64,000 bases of DNA, taken from NCBI GenBank assembly GCA_039566865.1, contig CM076958.1, positions 2,790,001 through 2,854,000 of the forward strand, written 5' to 3'. The notes under the pieces were generated by a model. It had not been told where the DNA came from. It searched no databases and worked only from the letters and a program-made list of their open reading frames with translations. Position 1 is the first letter of the stretch, and every line of letters begins with the position of its first letter. This stretch comes from Aurelia coerulea (taxonomy: Eukaryota > Cnidaria > Scyphozoa > Semaeostomeae > Ulmaridae). Below are positions 24,166 to 35,701 of the stretch, in pieces. Made by a program: the position numbers and the translations under genes.

Positions 24166-26956
24166 AGGTGGTATGAAGAACAAGGGCAGATTTTGTAACA
24201 ATAGAGCCTTTGGTTTGTTTACATATGACGCCATCTTGATTGACTAGCCAATCAGAGAGCTCTATTTCTATGGCGTCATCCGATGATAATGGCGGAAGGA
24301 GGGGTTTGCTGTGGCGAAAACCATACCCTCGTTTTTTCCTCGCGACGAAAATATACTTTCCCAAAAACTCAAACTTTTTTGCACACGTATAGACCGATAA
24401 ATTTTACATACTTTTCTATTGGCACTAAGCTCTGCGTCTTCTGCTCTTCGCGCAGTCGTTCGCTCTTGACATCCCTTTTTGCACGTCTTCCACGCCCCTC
24501 CGACGGCTATGCCCAAACCCAACAAATCACATTTCTCGATCAACAACAACAGTGTAACTTTAATTTGTCCTGCCATTAGATGAAAGAAAATTTCAGAAAA
24601 GGGTTTTAAAATGTTTGAAAATCAATTTGCATCATCAACTTTCCGAATCTGTGGACATTGCAGCCCCCTTCTCCCCACCCCGGCAACCACCAATCGTTTC
24701 AAGGCGAGAGAGCGAGACGAGCCGGGGACGAGCAGAGACGAGACGGTTCGTGTTCTGAATAAATGTAAATTACAGACCAAAAATCTTTGAAAATGGTAAG
24801 ATACCAGCCTTCCATAAAACGTACGTTATATGTATGCAAAGTATTAATTCTCCAAAAGTAGGTGACTTCCTGCTCCAATCGTCAAGTATTGTCATGAATT
24901 GTCACAAAACGTCTTTCGGTTTCCTTCCCTTCTAATTTTTGTTATGGTGAGCCTGATTTCATGCTACTTGGTAAGGTAAGTTAGTTGAGCATGGAGGACT
25001 TCTTCTCAGGCCCGATCTCTCTTCTGTTTTACTACTGTTTGACATTTCCAGTATTGAAAGTTTACAATGCTTGATTAACAAATTGCAGAAATCACACTCA
25101 GAAATATACTAATGTAAACTCCACCTACCTCTATCAAAATTCAGAAATGATTCTCCTTTCCGAAGTTGGAGTCAAAACAAACCTTTTTAAATGGAAACAA
25201 TTTGAGCGTGCGGTTTACTGAAAGTGACTGCAATCTGCATTTCAAGTGAAGAGTGGCCGAAGAGTGGCAGAACCCAATGGCTTCAATGTCAAAACTGTTT
25301 AGACGCATTTTTGATAAAAACTCAAGTCTCAGGTCGCCAAAAATAAAGAAGCTCGAGTACTGAGAAACTATAAAGTTGATAAACCATTCATTCTAATAAG
25401 TTTTGAAGGAAATTTTGATCATAATTACACTATTGTTCACTTGTTTCCGATAGGGTTCCGATATCATATTACTCAAAAACTCAAAAGGTACTTGAGCAAT
25501 GTCTAAACATTGGAAAGGTTTCAAAAAATATACTTTAGAAATGTTCACGATGGCAAAAGTAGTGACCTTGAAGTTTGTTATGAAACCTTTAATAAGAAAC
25601 GCATAAGAAATAATTTTGAGGAACTTTGCCCCAAATTCTTAGTTTCTTATTAAGAAATTAGGTTTATGCTACTGTGGAAATGGAAACTGTAAATTACAAA
25701 AGTTTCTTTGCTTTTTTAATTAATTCAGGTAGGGTAGTTTCTTATGTTTCTTAAGAGCATACCACTTGCTCGCTGTTTCTTACAAAATTGCGTGTATATA
25801 TTTGAAGATGACAGTAATTTCACCCCGTTTAGCTGCAACTCAAAGAAACAAAGAATGTTCCACTTATTTACTGCTACAACGTACTTGGTCAACTCCGGAT
25901 CTCTGTCGATAATTCTTCTTTCCTGCTGGGCACTCATCGTCGTAACAGGATTAAATTTCCGAGGTTCTTCTCTCGACCCCGGCTTGTCCACCGATTCGGA
26001 AGATTGATGTTGAAAATTGATTTTATGACATTTTAAAACTCTCTCTTAAAATATTTTTTCATCTGCTGGCTTCGCAATTGAAGTCACATTGTTGTTTTTG
26101 ATCGAGAGGTGTGATTTGTTGGGTTTGGACATAGCCGTCGGAGGGGCGTGCAAAAAGGGGTGTCAAGAGCGAACGATCGCGCGAAGAGCAGAAGACGCAG
26201 AGCTTAGTGCCAATAGAAAAGTATGTAAAATTTATCGTTCTATACGTGTGCAAAAAAGTTTGAGTTTTTGCGAAAGTATATTTTCGTCGCAAGGAAAAAA
26301 CGAGGGTATGGTTCTCTCCACAGCAAACCCCTCCTTCCGCCATTATCATCGGATGACGCCATAGAAATAGAGCTCTCTGATTGGCTAGTCAACCAAGATG
26401 GCGTCATATGTAAACAAACCAAAGGCTCTATTGTTACAAAATCTGCCCTTGTTGGTATGAAGCGAAAATTTCTATTGATGCAAACGAATAGCGCAGTTAA
26501 ATGATAAAGAATGTCGCTTAAAATTCTTTGATACCTTGTTTCATTTTAGAGTTATCCACTATTGTGTACGATTGGCTGATGACGTCATTTTGTTTGCAAA
26601 ATGTAAAGAAAGTATACAAGGTTTGCCATGTTTCCAAAGAGAAATCTTATTAAAAAACTTTGCACAATCAACATGCCTTTCTAAACATCATATTAAGTCA
26701 TGAGGCAATTTATATAACATCTATTCAGCTCAGCTGAAATATTTCTTACAACTGTAACATTTCAAAGATCAGATACAGCTATATTTCCACATGTTATCCT
26801 AGTAATTTGCAAACAAAATGACGTCATCAGCTGCAACTTAATATCAGTGGATAACTTGAAAACGAAATGAGATATCAAAGAAATATAAACAGGATTCTTC
26901 ATCACTCGACTGTGCCGCCCATTTGCATTAATAAAAATGTTCGCTTCAGGTCACCT
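24166..26956. mobile_element. TTAA-flanked MITE hosting the 2.3-kb element
   Basis: TTAA at 24162-24165 and 26957-26960. The outer end AGGTGGTATGAAG joins GCGAAAATTTC across the inner insertion, and faces GAACATTTTTATT...CACCT. Removing the inner element and one 9-bp copy leaves about 507 bp with ~200-bp TIRs. Each arm holds a perfect TGACGTCA. A TTAA target suggests piggyBac or Kolobok type. Confidence 0.8.
24179..26453. mobile_element. 2,275-bp element with 9-bp TSD and ~390-bp TIRs
   Basis: Perfect TSD GGTATGAAG at 24170-24178 and 26454-26462. Ends AACAAGGGCAGATTTTGTAA share the first 20 bp, with one difference, with the 601-bp family. The arms 24179-24565 and about 26075-26453 are inverted copies; the matching ~95-codon open frames in each arm are a by-product. 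The 1.5-kb unique centre has no transposase. The stretch 25725-25991 (minus) has protein-like composition and a possible CA|GTAAAT donor, so it could be captured host sequence; this is weak. Confidence 0.88.
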
Positions 26957-27582
26957 TTAAGTTTGCCTCATCGCAAATCTCACGTGACATCTAATTTGAG
27001 ACAAAATTTAGACAGGGCGACCCATGAAATGTACAAAAAAAGTTGACAAATTACCGAAATCCGAATTTGCGCGCATGTTTTGCTCCTAAAAATTTCAATG
27101 GCAAAATTAATCCCAGGATTATAACTGTTTTATTGAAGCGGTTAAAAGATGATATGATTATGCCTAACAAATCCTACTTTCAAAATAGGACTTTGAAAAC
27201 ATCAAATTCCAGAGCAAAAAGCCAAGAATCGCGATTTTATACAAAACCTTCATTGTTATTGGTATAAGATGCTTTATCAAGAAGAAAAGCGACTGAAATA
27301 TGGGGTAATGCGGGATAAACAATATCTAAACACTCTTGTGAAGTTGCAGCAAACCTCAAAATGTAGCAACTCTTAATGAAGCAAGTTCCGGTTAATTTAC
27401 AGCGATTTCTATGCGATCAAAAATTGTTGAGAAATTTGTGAACGTGTAGTTCATTACGTGTTCATCACATACCAATTGACAACTGATGTCAATTGTAAAG
27501 ATGTCATATAAATTAAAACATAGATATAAGAAATCTGGGACGTCAAAATCAGTTATAACGGGTGTCTTAAAAAACAGAAGTC

Positions 27583-28100
27583 AACCTTTATCTATATAGA
27601 AAATTCTGTGTTTACTGAGCAAGAACCGGTAAAAAAAACCATTAACCATGTAGCAATCGCCTGGTTTACTTTAAATAAATGAAGGGAACATGGAGGAAGA
27701 TCTCATTCGTGATATTTACCGGTAGAAGCAAACCTTTATCTATGTAGCAAATGCTGTGTTTACTGAGCGAGAACCGGTAAAAAAAACCATTAACCATGTA
27801 GCAATCGCCTGGTTTACTTTAAATAAATGAAGGGAACATGGAGGAAGATCTCATTCGTGATATTTACCGGTAGAAGCAAACCTTTATCTATGTAGCAAAT
27901 GCTGTGTTTACTGAGCGAGAACCGGTAAAAGTAAACCATTAACCATGTAGCAATCGCCTGGTTTACTTTAAACAAATGAAGGGAACATGGAGGAAGATCT
28001 CATATATGATATTTACCGGTAGAAGCAAACCTTTATCTATGTAGCAAATGCTGTGTTTACTGAGCAAGAACCGGTAAAAGTAAAACCATTAACCATACCA
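27583..28100 (+). repeat. 148-bp tandem repeat, ~3.5 copies
   Basis: Units start AACCTTTATCTATGTAGCAA at 27583, 27731, 27879 and 28028. Each holds two AACCGGTAAAA/TTTACCGGTAGAAG blocks. Adjacent copies differ by few bases, so expansion is recent. Confidence 0.92.
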
Positions 28101-29339
28101 TGTAGTAACATAGTAACGTCCTTGTTTATCAAAACCAAAAATGGCAACATTGACTAAGACATCGTTGTCAAGATTCCAGAGAAAACAACTTTTTAGCGAA
28201 ATTACTATGGCACGGTAACATCTATTTCAAGCAAATAAATTGTCATATCAAAGTTTGCGTTTCGTAAATACAACAAACGCTTAACCAAGAAATGTTCGCA
28301 TCTTTCTTGGGATGAATCAATTTTCGAACTTGCCATGGTTTTTACTGAAGCAGTAAACAGTAAAACACAATCGAGAAATGACAAATACTAGTGAAATTAA
28401 ATGGTAATTACCAATAGAAGTGATTGAAAGTGATACAGCAAACTTCTTCTTTACTTAAAACCAGCGAAGACAGCAATCATTAAGACCCCATATGCGTTTC
28501 ACCATCTTTCCCACTGATCAGCTTATCAACAATCCATTCTTTGCGATGCTGCAATTGATCAGATAAAGTCTAAATCATTCTAACATTGCGTCGAAAAGTC
28601 AGAGAGTGGTTAACAGCATAGGGATGAAATACTGAATAAAAATCGCCAATTTCCTCGAATGAAATTCGAATGTTTCAAGGCTTATCGCAGTGGCATCCTT
28701 TAAACATATGGTTCTTCGTCTCGATGATATATGCTAAGACATTTAACCTGAATGCAAAGACTAGTAAATTTGATTTTCATTCTAAGCTTGTCTTCTGACC
28801 TAGGCCTAGTATTAGCTTACTATGAATAAGTAATGTCCTCAGCTTCAGGACTACGTGTTTATTAACTCAAATTAGAAGAAAACCCATCGCAATCAAAACC
28901 ATATAAAACATGTCAAATCGTAGAAAAGTCGAATTAATAAGCAAGGTCTACCTCGTGCTGGGCTCTACCCACTTTCAACTGCCATTCTTGGGAGGATGTC
29001 TGATGAAACTATGGAAAAACCAGATGTGGATTAGAATATTGAGTAATTTCACATAGAGAAGAGAGAGTGTTGGTTTTAAACATTAATAACAAACACTAAG
29101 AATTGATTTATAAAATAATCTACAGATTCCAGCACAAAAGTTCCGCCATGATTTAACAAATGCGTGGCGATTAGCACTCGGAGCCTTGAGTCAAATCGGA
29201 TCGAGGCTGCTTTAAATAACAGTGCTATAAGATCAGCATGCACAAGATTAACAATAGCATCGAAGTAAAGTAGGGCGTACAGGATGGACCAAAAAGAACT
29301 TCATATTTGAAAATTCGCTATGCAGAGGATACTTGACGC
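28101..29339. other. Unassigned interval
   Basis: Unique-looking AT-rich sequence between the 148-bp satellite and a LINE fragment. No exon with good borders recognised. Confidence 0.4.
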
Positions 29340-29800
29340 AATTGGAATGAAAGTAGCACAAGATGTCTTAAACAACTTCATTGGTTACCCATACATCTCA
29401 GAATTGAACATAAAATTGTAACTACAGCTCCTCAATACCTAAAAGATATGCTGAAACAAAATTAAAGTGTGAGACTATTAAGATCAAACAAGATGTACGT
29501 GAAACAAGATATTCCTAGAGTAAAGAGAGAATCATTTGCGGACCTCGGCTTTGGAATGACATTCCTAATCAAATAAAACAATGCAGTGATATTGAAACAT
29601 TTAAGAACAAGTTAAAAACATTTCTTTTCAATAAGTTTTAAATGGACATTTTAGATTTTTAGAGACTTTAGGAACTGTAAAGCGCACTTGAAGATTTTAC
29701 ATCAAAACTGAGCTATATTAAGTAATTAATTTGTAAATTTGTAATCAAAGTTTGGTCGATAGCCGAAAGGCCTAAGCGTTGCTTGTGATTTGCCTGCTAT
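29340..29800 (+). pseudogene. LINE ORF2 C-terminus, frameshifted
   Basis: Frame-broken blocks: QLHWLPISQRIEHKIVTTAP, QYLKDML, then WNDIPNQIKQCSDIETFKNK and LKTFLFNKF with stop near 29641. This is the standard LHWLP...LW.D.P..I end of LINE ORF2. The UTR continues to about 29800. Confidence 0.72.
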
Positions 29801-30181
29801 TTTTTTGCGCATAGTAAATACAGGTAAAATTGGGCATGTGAAAATTCCTTTAGTTTATTCCAGAGAAACATGCAAACACAGTTCATTCTCCTCAAGGCTA
29901 AAATAATGATTTTTACAAAGTGTAAGATCATCCACGATATTCTTTATATAGGAGTTGATGTTTAAAGTGAGTCGATGTACTTTCGTTAAAAGCTGGCAAG
30001 GCCCGAGTTAACGATATAGTCTATTGCAATTGGTAACTTGAAACGTGCCCTTTCATTACGTAGCTAAAAACAATAGGTGTGTGAGCATTTTTTAGCCTAT
30101 TTATAGCGGCTAGTCGATATTGCTATGTCGATTTCCTTTACTTCTTGAGGGGAATGAAACATGCTTGATTGACGAGATTGT

Positions 30182-30304
30182 ACCGGGTGCGCCAAAATAA
30201 ACTATGCACGTTTGGCAGGCCACAATAAATCGTACACTGAACCGATTTTGAAGATTCATGACTTAATCTTTAGCAAAAAGCCTGAATTAGATTCTAGGAT
30301 TTTT
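30182..30304 (+). mobile_element. TA-MITE-type terminus preceding a foldback
   Basis: TACCGGGTGCGCCAAAATAA starts at 30181. The same CCGGGTGCGC end occurs at 10568. No matching right end was found, so the element is incomplete or its partner has diverged. Confidence 0.5.
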
Positions 30305-30672
30305 TGCAAATTTTTCTACTTTCGGTTTTTAGAGCTAGACGCGAGTTTCTTAAAAGTTTTGTTTAGAAAAACATTGAAAACGATCACAAAATATCGATCA
30401 AATTTTCTAAAGAATCGACATGAATGGACAAAGAGAAAACTTTTTGGTGGTGATTTAGGATTTAGAAATCGATTGATCAATCGATACAATTAATCGATAC
30501 AATTAATCGATTTCTAAATCCCAGATCACCACGAACAATTTTTCTCTTTGTCCATTCACGTCGATTCTTTAGAAAATTTGATCGACGTTCTTTGACCGTT
30601 TTCAGTGTTTTTCAAAACGAAACTTTTACGAAACTCGCGTCTAGCTCTAAAAACTGAAAGCAGAAAAATTTA
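30305..30672. repeat. Large foldback, ~368 bp
   Basis: The arms carry TTTTTAGAGCTAGACGCGAG, AAATTTTCTAAAGAATCGAC and TGGACAAAGAGAAAA with their inverses, meeting at AATCGATTGATCAATCGATAC near 30488. Arm identity is roughly 85-90% by eye. Confidence 0.8.
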
Positions 30673-30890
30673 TTCAAACACAACAAAACGTGAAAAGTGT
30701 TTCCGCTGAAGTGCAAACTGGCCACGTCATCTCTTGACACAAATAAAGTTGCGCTCCAAATAGCACTTAGAACTGGCGTAAAAGATGAATTTCCAATAAA
30801 TATGTAGCATAAACTATAACATCCTAGGCAATGTGATTATCACAATCAAATACGTTTAGTTGATAGGTCAAACATAAATATTTCGTTACA

Positions 30891-31944
30891 CAGGGTGTCC
30901 CATCAAGAGCTTCTCAGTTTTAAACTCAAATATCTCTCGACCTGCTTATCCTAGCAAAAGAAATGAAATCTTTTCTGAAAGCGTAAATTGCAGTTAATAA
31001 ATAAGCACTAGTTTGATAGAATTGAGCAACTTAACAAAAAATTAGGGGGGGTCGTAAAATATGAATCAACTTTTTGGCATTTGTAAGCAACGTTTTACAA
31101 TATCAACACGTGCAATTGGCCACACCATAATAATTTACCTATATTTCTTAGGGCCTGTTTATATGAGGAAAATCATCCCACCTTCCAGGCTATTGGCTGT
31201 CAGGTGGGATGAAATCTGCGTGTGTTTATATGTAATTTTCATCCCACCTTCCAGCATTTCCATCCCACCTCCCAGCCTGTGATTTCAGACAATAACAATC
31301 GTAATTGGTGTTTGGCGCCAGCAGCGATTAGGTTTCCCTTTGTTTTCATATTGGCGCGTGCGCAAGACAGACGATTTCATCCCACCTTCCAGCTTTTCAT
31401 CCCACCTTCCAGCGTTTATATGGAAAATTTTCATCCCACTTCAGTGAGATCCCACCTCTCGTAGAGTGGGATCTCACCTAGCCGGGCTGGTTCATTTTCC
31501 ATATAAATGCAAGATGAACATTACAAGGGATCGTATAGAAGGGTGGGATCTCACCTCTCAGCTCACAGGCTGGAAGGTGGGATGATTTTCCCCATATAAA
31601 CAGGCCCTTAATTCATCTCAACTCCAATGACACCCCTGCAAATGAATGATATCCTGAGTGTCTCAAACCCCATTTCTGTAAGAAGGACGGGGGCTATTGT
31701 GGTAAAAATTGGCAAGCATTTCAATATACATATTGATATCGTAAAACGCTGCTTACAAATGCTAAAAGGTTTATTCGTATTTGACGACTCCCGGTTTTCG
31801 TTTCCGTTGCTCACTTTATCAAATTAGAGCTCATATAGAACTGCAGTACTACGCTTTTAGACAATGTCCTATTCGTTTTGCTAGGATGAGCAGGTCAAGA
31901 AATATTTACGGTTGAAGCTGGGAAGCTTTTTATGAGACACCCTG
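30891..31944. mobile_element. TA-MITE hosting a Harbinger MITE
   Basis: Left CAGGGTGTCCCATCAAGAGC, right end GAGACACCCTG|TA (31945-31946). The arms pair over about 170 bp (GACCTGCTTATCCTAGCAAA with the GCTAGGATGAGCAGGTC side). Removing 31148-31607 leaves about 594 bp. The left flanking base pair has decayed to CA. Confidence 0.78.
31151..31607 (-). mobile_element. PIF/Harbinger-like MITE, 457 bp, TTA TSD
   Basis: TTA at 31148-31150 and 31608-31610. Ends are GGGCCTGTTTATATG and CATATAAACAGGCCC. GGGCCTGTTT-type ends with a 3-bp TTA duplication are characteristic of PIF/Harbinger. The interior is built from repeated GGAAGGTGGGATGA and GTTTATATGG modules in both orientations. Non-coding; it is nested in a TA-MITE. 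Confidence 0.85.
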
Positions 31945-32195
31945 TATATGACACAGTATCTTGCAACAGCCCAATCCAATTTGAGGCCTATGACAGATGC
32001 TGGATTTTCAACACAAAAACCACCTGCCGCTCAGTAGTCGTAAAAGGTCATTGCCTGTAAAAGCTGTGTTGGACGGGGAAAGCGCGAGAAGAGTCGATAC
32101 AAACATGAAGCTGAGAAGCATAGAGGGTGTCCCCAAAAATTGTGTCTCGTTTTACCGGCGGCTATGGAGGAGCCGTCACTACAGTTGCCCCGCTT

Positions 32196-32741
32196 TAGAC
32201 TTATGATGATGAGTCCTTGTATCCCAGCGGTACCCTGCTCAACAAGGACTCATATTGAAACAGTTAAAACCTGACCCTATCTTCTGTATTCGATCGATCG
32301 AATCTGGATCGAACGACTGCTCCGGCTCTGTTCAACAGTCATTCCTTAGAAAGGAAATGCCATAGAAACCACGGTAAGCAGACACTTAATCAACGAAACT
32401 TGGTTCTCATCTGAAGAGGAAAGTTCACTTTACCTAGTGAGTGCAAAATAAGTCTTTTAATGCTGCAATTTCCATGCTTTTAAGACCAAAACATACCAGA
32501 GAAATCTTCAAGTACCTTCCGCAGCAACTTCCTTTAAATTTAGTCAACTGCGTCAATCGAATTGAAGGTTCGAAACTTATTGTTCTTCCACAAATCTCGC
32601 ATTCTGATTGGTATGCTAGTAATCCCAGTGTATTAGGCCTAAATAGGGTCACAGAGTAATACTATGAGTCTCTATTGACTGAAGCGCCATCTTGAAGTCA
32701 AAGGGCACAGGGAAACGAGAGACTCATCGTCATAAGTCTAG
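32196..32741 (+). mobile_element. hAT-like MITE, 546 bp (TAGACTTATG ends)
   Basis: Flanks CCCCGCTT (32188-32195) and TCCCGCTT (32742-32749) match 7 of 8. Ends are TAGACTTATGATGATGAGTC and GACTCATCGTCATAAGTCTAG. The inner sequence includes a decayed TA-MITE terminus (TTACCTAGTGAGTGC, 32432 onward) that is also present in the other copy. Confidence 0.85.
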
Positions 32742-33350
32742 TCCCGCTTTGACACAGTTGCATAGGATAGGCTTAAACTTAGAGTTACAGAGACCTTGTT
32801 TGAGTTATTCTGACAAGTGGTTGACGATTCATGCCACAGGAAAGGCAAAAAATGGTTGCTTCAAAACATTCACTTCCTTTGTTATCCTACAATGCCAAAA
32901 TCGAGTGAATATTGCAAGAGAAGGTTTTATGGCGTCATATTTGAATTTGTGCAAGATTCGCCGAAATTCGCGAAAGTTTATTCTGTCAAATTTTTCCGAA
33001 AATGTGAAATTCGCGAAAGTTTACTCTCGTGAGATTTTCGGAAATATTTCTAGAATCAAACATAGATATTCCTCTTCTTGTCACTTTGTTGTGTGTCTTG
33101 ATAAAAGGCCAGAAAACTAAATATGATCTTGTTAAAAAAAACCCATTCGAACTCAGTATTTTGTGAAAACGCAACACAGAGATAAATTTGAAGTTGTCTG
33201 AGGGAAATCTGCTGTTTGCAAAATGACTGATCTCTGCTCCCTATTGAAATTTCGTGCTGTTATTTGGAATTCGGCAAACTGGTTTGTCGAAGTGTAGTTA
33301 TAGTTTAACTGACCAAGCAAAACCTCAAAAGATAGCTAAACCCTGATACC

Positions 33351-33775
33351 GTGTTTGTTTTCACAACGTCTGCTTTTCGCTCGCTCTGCTCATCATATAG
33401 CCTTCGCAATACGGGGACCGACCAGAAGTTGCCGATGAAAAGGTCAGCAAATGGCCAGAGATGTTTCTCTTACAGAGGTGCAAAACTATGGAATAGCCTG
33501 TCAGCCGAGTCAAAGCAGGCAACCTCTCTGTATAGTTTTAAGAAAACTATTTAGAAACAGGCACTTTTCTTTCTTTCGTTTTTATTGTAATTTTGACCAT
33601 TATTGTACATAGATTAAAAATATTGTAAATAAGGTTTTATAGTTTTATTTAATTAATAGCTTTTATTTTGTACCGTTGTACCTTAGATTGTAATTAATGT
33701 TTTTATCGGAGGACCCCTTGAAAATCAACTTGTTGAAGGGCAACCCTCCTTGAAAGAATTAAAATGAAATGAATA
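33351..33775 (+). pseudogene. LINE ORF2 C-terminus and 3' UTR
   Basis: Open to TAG at 33552-33554: SLRNTGTDQKLPMKRSANGQ, RCFSYRGAKLWNSLSAES and a final YSFKKTI. It ends with GAAAGAATTAAAATGAAATG, so it is a 3' fragment of a CR1/L2-like LINE. A lone TA-MITE right end (CACCCGG|TA, 33815-33816) follows directly. Confidence 0.78.
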
Positions 33776-34506
33776 TGCGATCTAGCTCGTGAATTTCTTC
33801 CTTGGGTCACCCGGTAGTAAACCGTTTTCAAATTTAGCAATGGAAATTACCTTTTAAGTGCCAAGTTCTTGTCCCAAACTGCATACGTATCTTTTTCCTG
33901 GGTCGCAGCTCCAACAACAACACACAACACTGCAAATAAGTGAGCAGTAACAGCATTAGAGATAATGTATCAAAATTCTTAATACTTTTGCTCGTCCATG
34001 ATGAAATAAAACTCATTCTAATAAAAACATACTTAAAATACAAGTCCGATTTCCGCTTTTTTAATTCCATGAAATTTCCGCCGTCACACCTTGGCAGTTT
34101 AAAAATTGCCTTGGACACTCCTTAAACAATCCTAAAAGTTTTAAGAGCAGAGAAAAATATTTTGAATTTTCAGTAAATGTAGCGAAATAGCTCTGAAGTT
34201 GTTTACACATGCGTCTCAAGAGTTAAATCAAATATAGACGAGAAAATAAAACAAAACTTGTCGGTATTCAACCAGTTAAATCTTGTTGGCTTTTTAGCGC
34301 AGGTCCTTGACCAAAATAAATTACAATTCTTGAATGATTGCCTTTCGGGATTCTTGATTATGACCTATATCAAAGTAAAAGAACCTACTAACAAAATGAT
34401 GTTACTTTCCGACCCAATTCCAAGCTTAATGTCCTAAGATCTCGGCTGTAAAATACACTATTTTTCACATAAGAATGCCAGACATTTTGTCCAGCCCCGA
34501 ATTCTT

Positions 34507-34745
34507 AAAGGACAAGTCCGGGGTTGGTATGATTGATGATAAAATACAAGATAATACTGCTATGAATGATGTATGATACTCTTTCCACTATTTCTCGCCT
34601 TCTCCTTGTGAAATTACGTATTCACATAAGCAATTTGAGCGAAGTGACGTCATATCGCGCAAACGAAAACGAGGCTGTGTGATTTGTTTGCCTCTTTATA
34701 GTTGCAAGCCTCTTTATCATGTTCTTGTGCCATTTTCAATGCATA
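34507..34745. mobile_element. TTAA-type element end fragment, second copy
   Basis: CTTAAAGGACAAGTCCGGGG at the left edge, then the same interior as 2775-3045 with GTGACGTCAT. The other terminus is not seen. Confidence 0.6.
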
Positions 34746-35699
34746 ATCTCTAAAACTTGGCATTGCGTAAGAATATTCCGAAAATTATCTAATTATCAAA
34801 AATAACATTATTAAAAGAAAAGGACAGATAATATTAATACTATCAACATTTCAATTATCTTAATAAAGAGACATGAGAACAACATATGACATATTTTGGG
34901 AAACTTGAGTAAGAGTGTTTGATGTCTTGGCAAATGGTGATACAAACATATTACACAAAAAAACATCTGTGTTATTAATTCTGTTATGTTTAAAAATACT
35001 TGTGTTTCTGAAAGTACATAATGCTATTCTTCTATATCATCTATTTTTAGAGATGATAATTTGATGAAAGTTTTAACCTTACAACGTACAAGATTAAAGC
35101 AGTTGGGCTTTTATTTTAGGCTCTTCCCTTATTCCAAAAGATTTCCACTTTGGCCCTGAGCCTTTGCTATCAAATAAAAACTTGTACTACCATACATTTC
35201 AATTCATGATACTTTCATGACGATTTAATGAATGCATATGCTTCTAATGAATGTATTTTCCTAAGCATTTCTAGCTATGAACAGGGTGTTGGTCACATTT
35301 ATAATAAAAGTAGAGGTTGTGGTCATGAAAATATTTCTGGGGGTTTGTCTCCTGGCCCCCTAAGAGTTTCCAACTACTTCCTGGCCTCAGATAAACGAGT
35401 AAATAAAGTAAAATATAAGAAATTTGATGTGAATTGGAATAAGCCAGACAGTTCAAGCATAACCCATTATGAAGCTTCCAGCCTCCTTGATCCAGAATAG
35501 GCTCTGTGGTCCATGTTCTGCATTTAAAGAATGAAGGGCAGAAGGAAATGCTGTCTCGTGTTCTTAACCAAAAGTTAAAGGAGAGTTCTAGTAACGCCTC
35601 TGTTGTGAAGAAATAGCCATTTTAAAAAGCAAGGGACTGTGACTGAGGGAAGGCTTTTCTGGAAAATATTGAATAATAGAAATAAGAATCACTTAGAAA
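34746..35699. other. Unassigned interval
   Basis: One 90-codon frame (35228-35500) of ordinary composition with no recognised family and no clear splice borders. Otherwise nothing seen. Confidence 0.35.
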
Positions 35700-35701
35700 T
35701 A

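Noticed and set aside
25725..25991. Captured host exon in the 2.3-kb element
   Set aside because: The composition is suggestive and a CA|GTAAAT donor exists, but there is no ATG at the frame start and no recognised family; mentioned only as a possibility.
24283..26349. Two similar ~97-codon proteins on opposite strands (MIMAEGGVCCGEN...)
   Set aside because: They are the same sequence in the two TIRs of one element; no start context, no homologue recognised, other frames also open.
27583..28100. CRISPR array
   Set aside because: The whole 148-bp unit repeats with no variable spacers, and this is animal DNA.
35228..35500. 90-codon frame as a host exon
   Set aside because: No acceptor/donor pair or family similarity that I can see; kept only as unassigned sequence.
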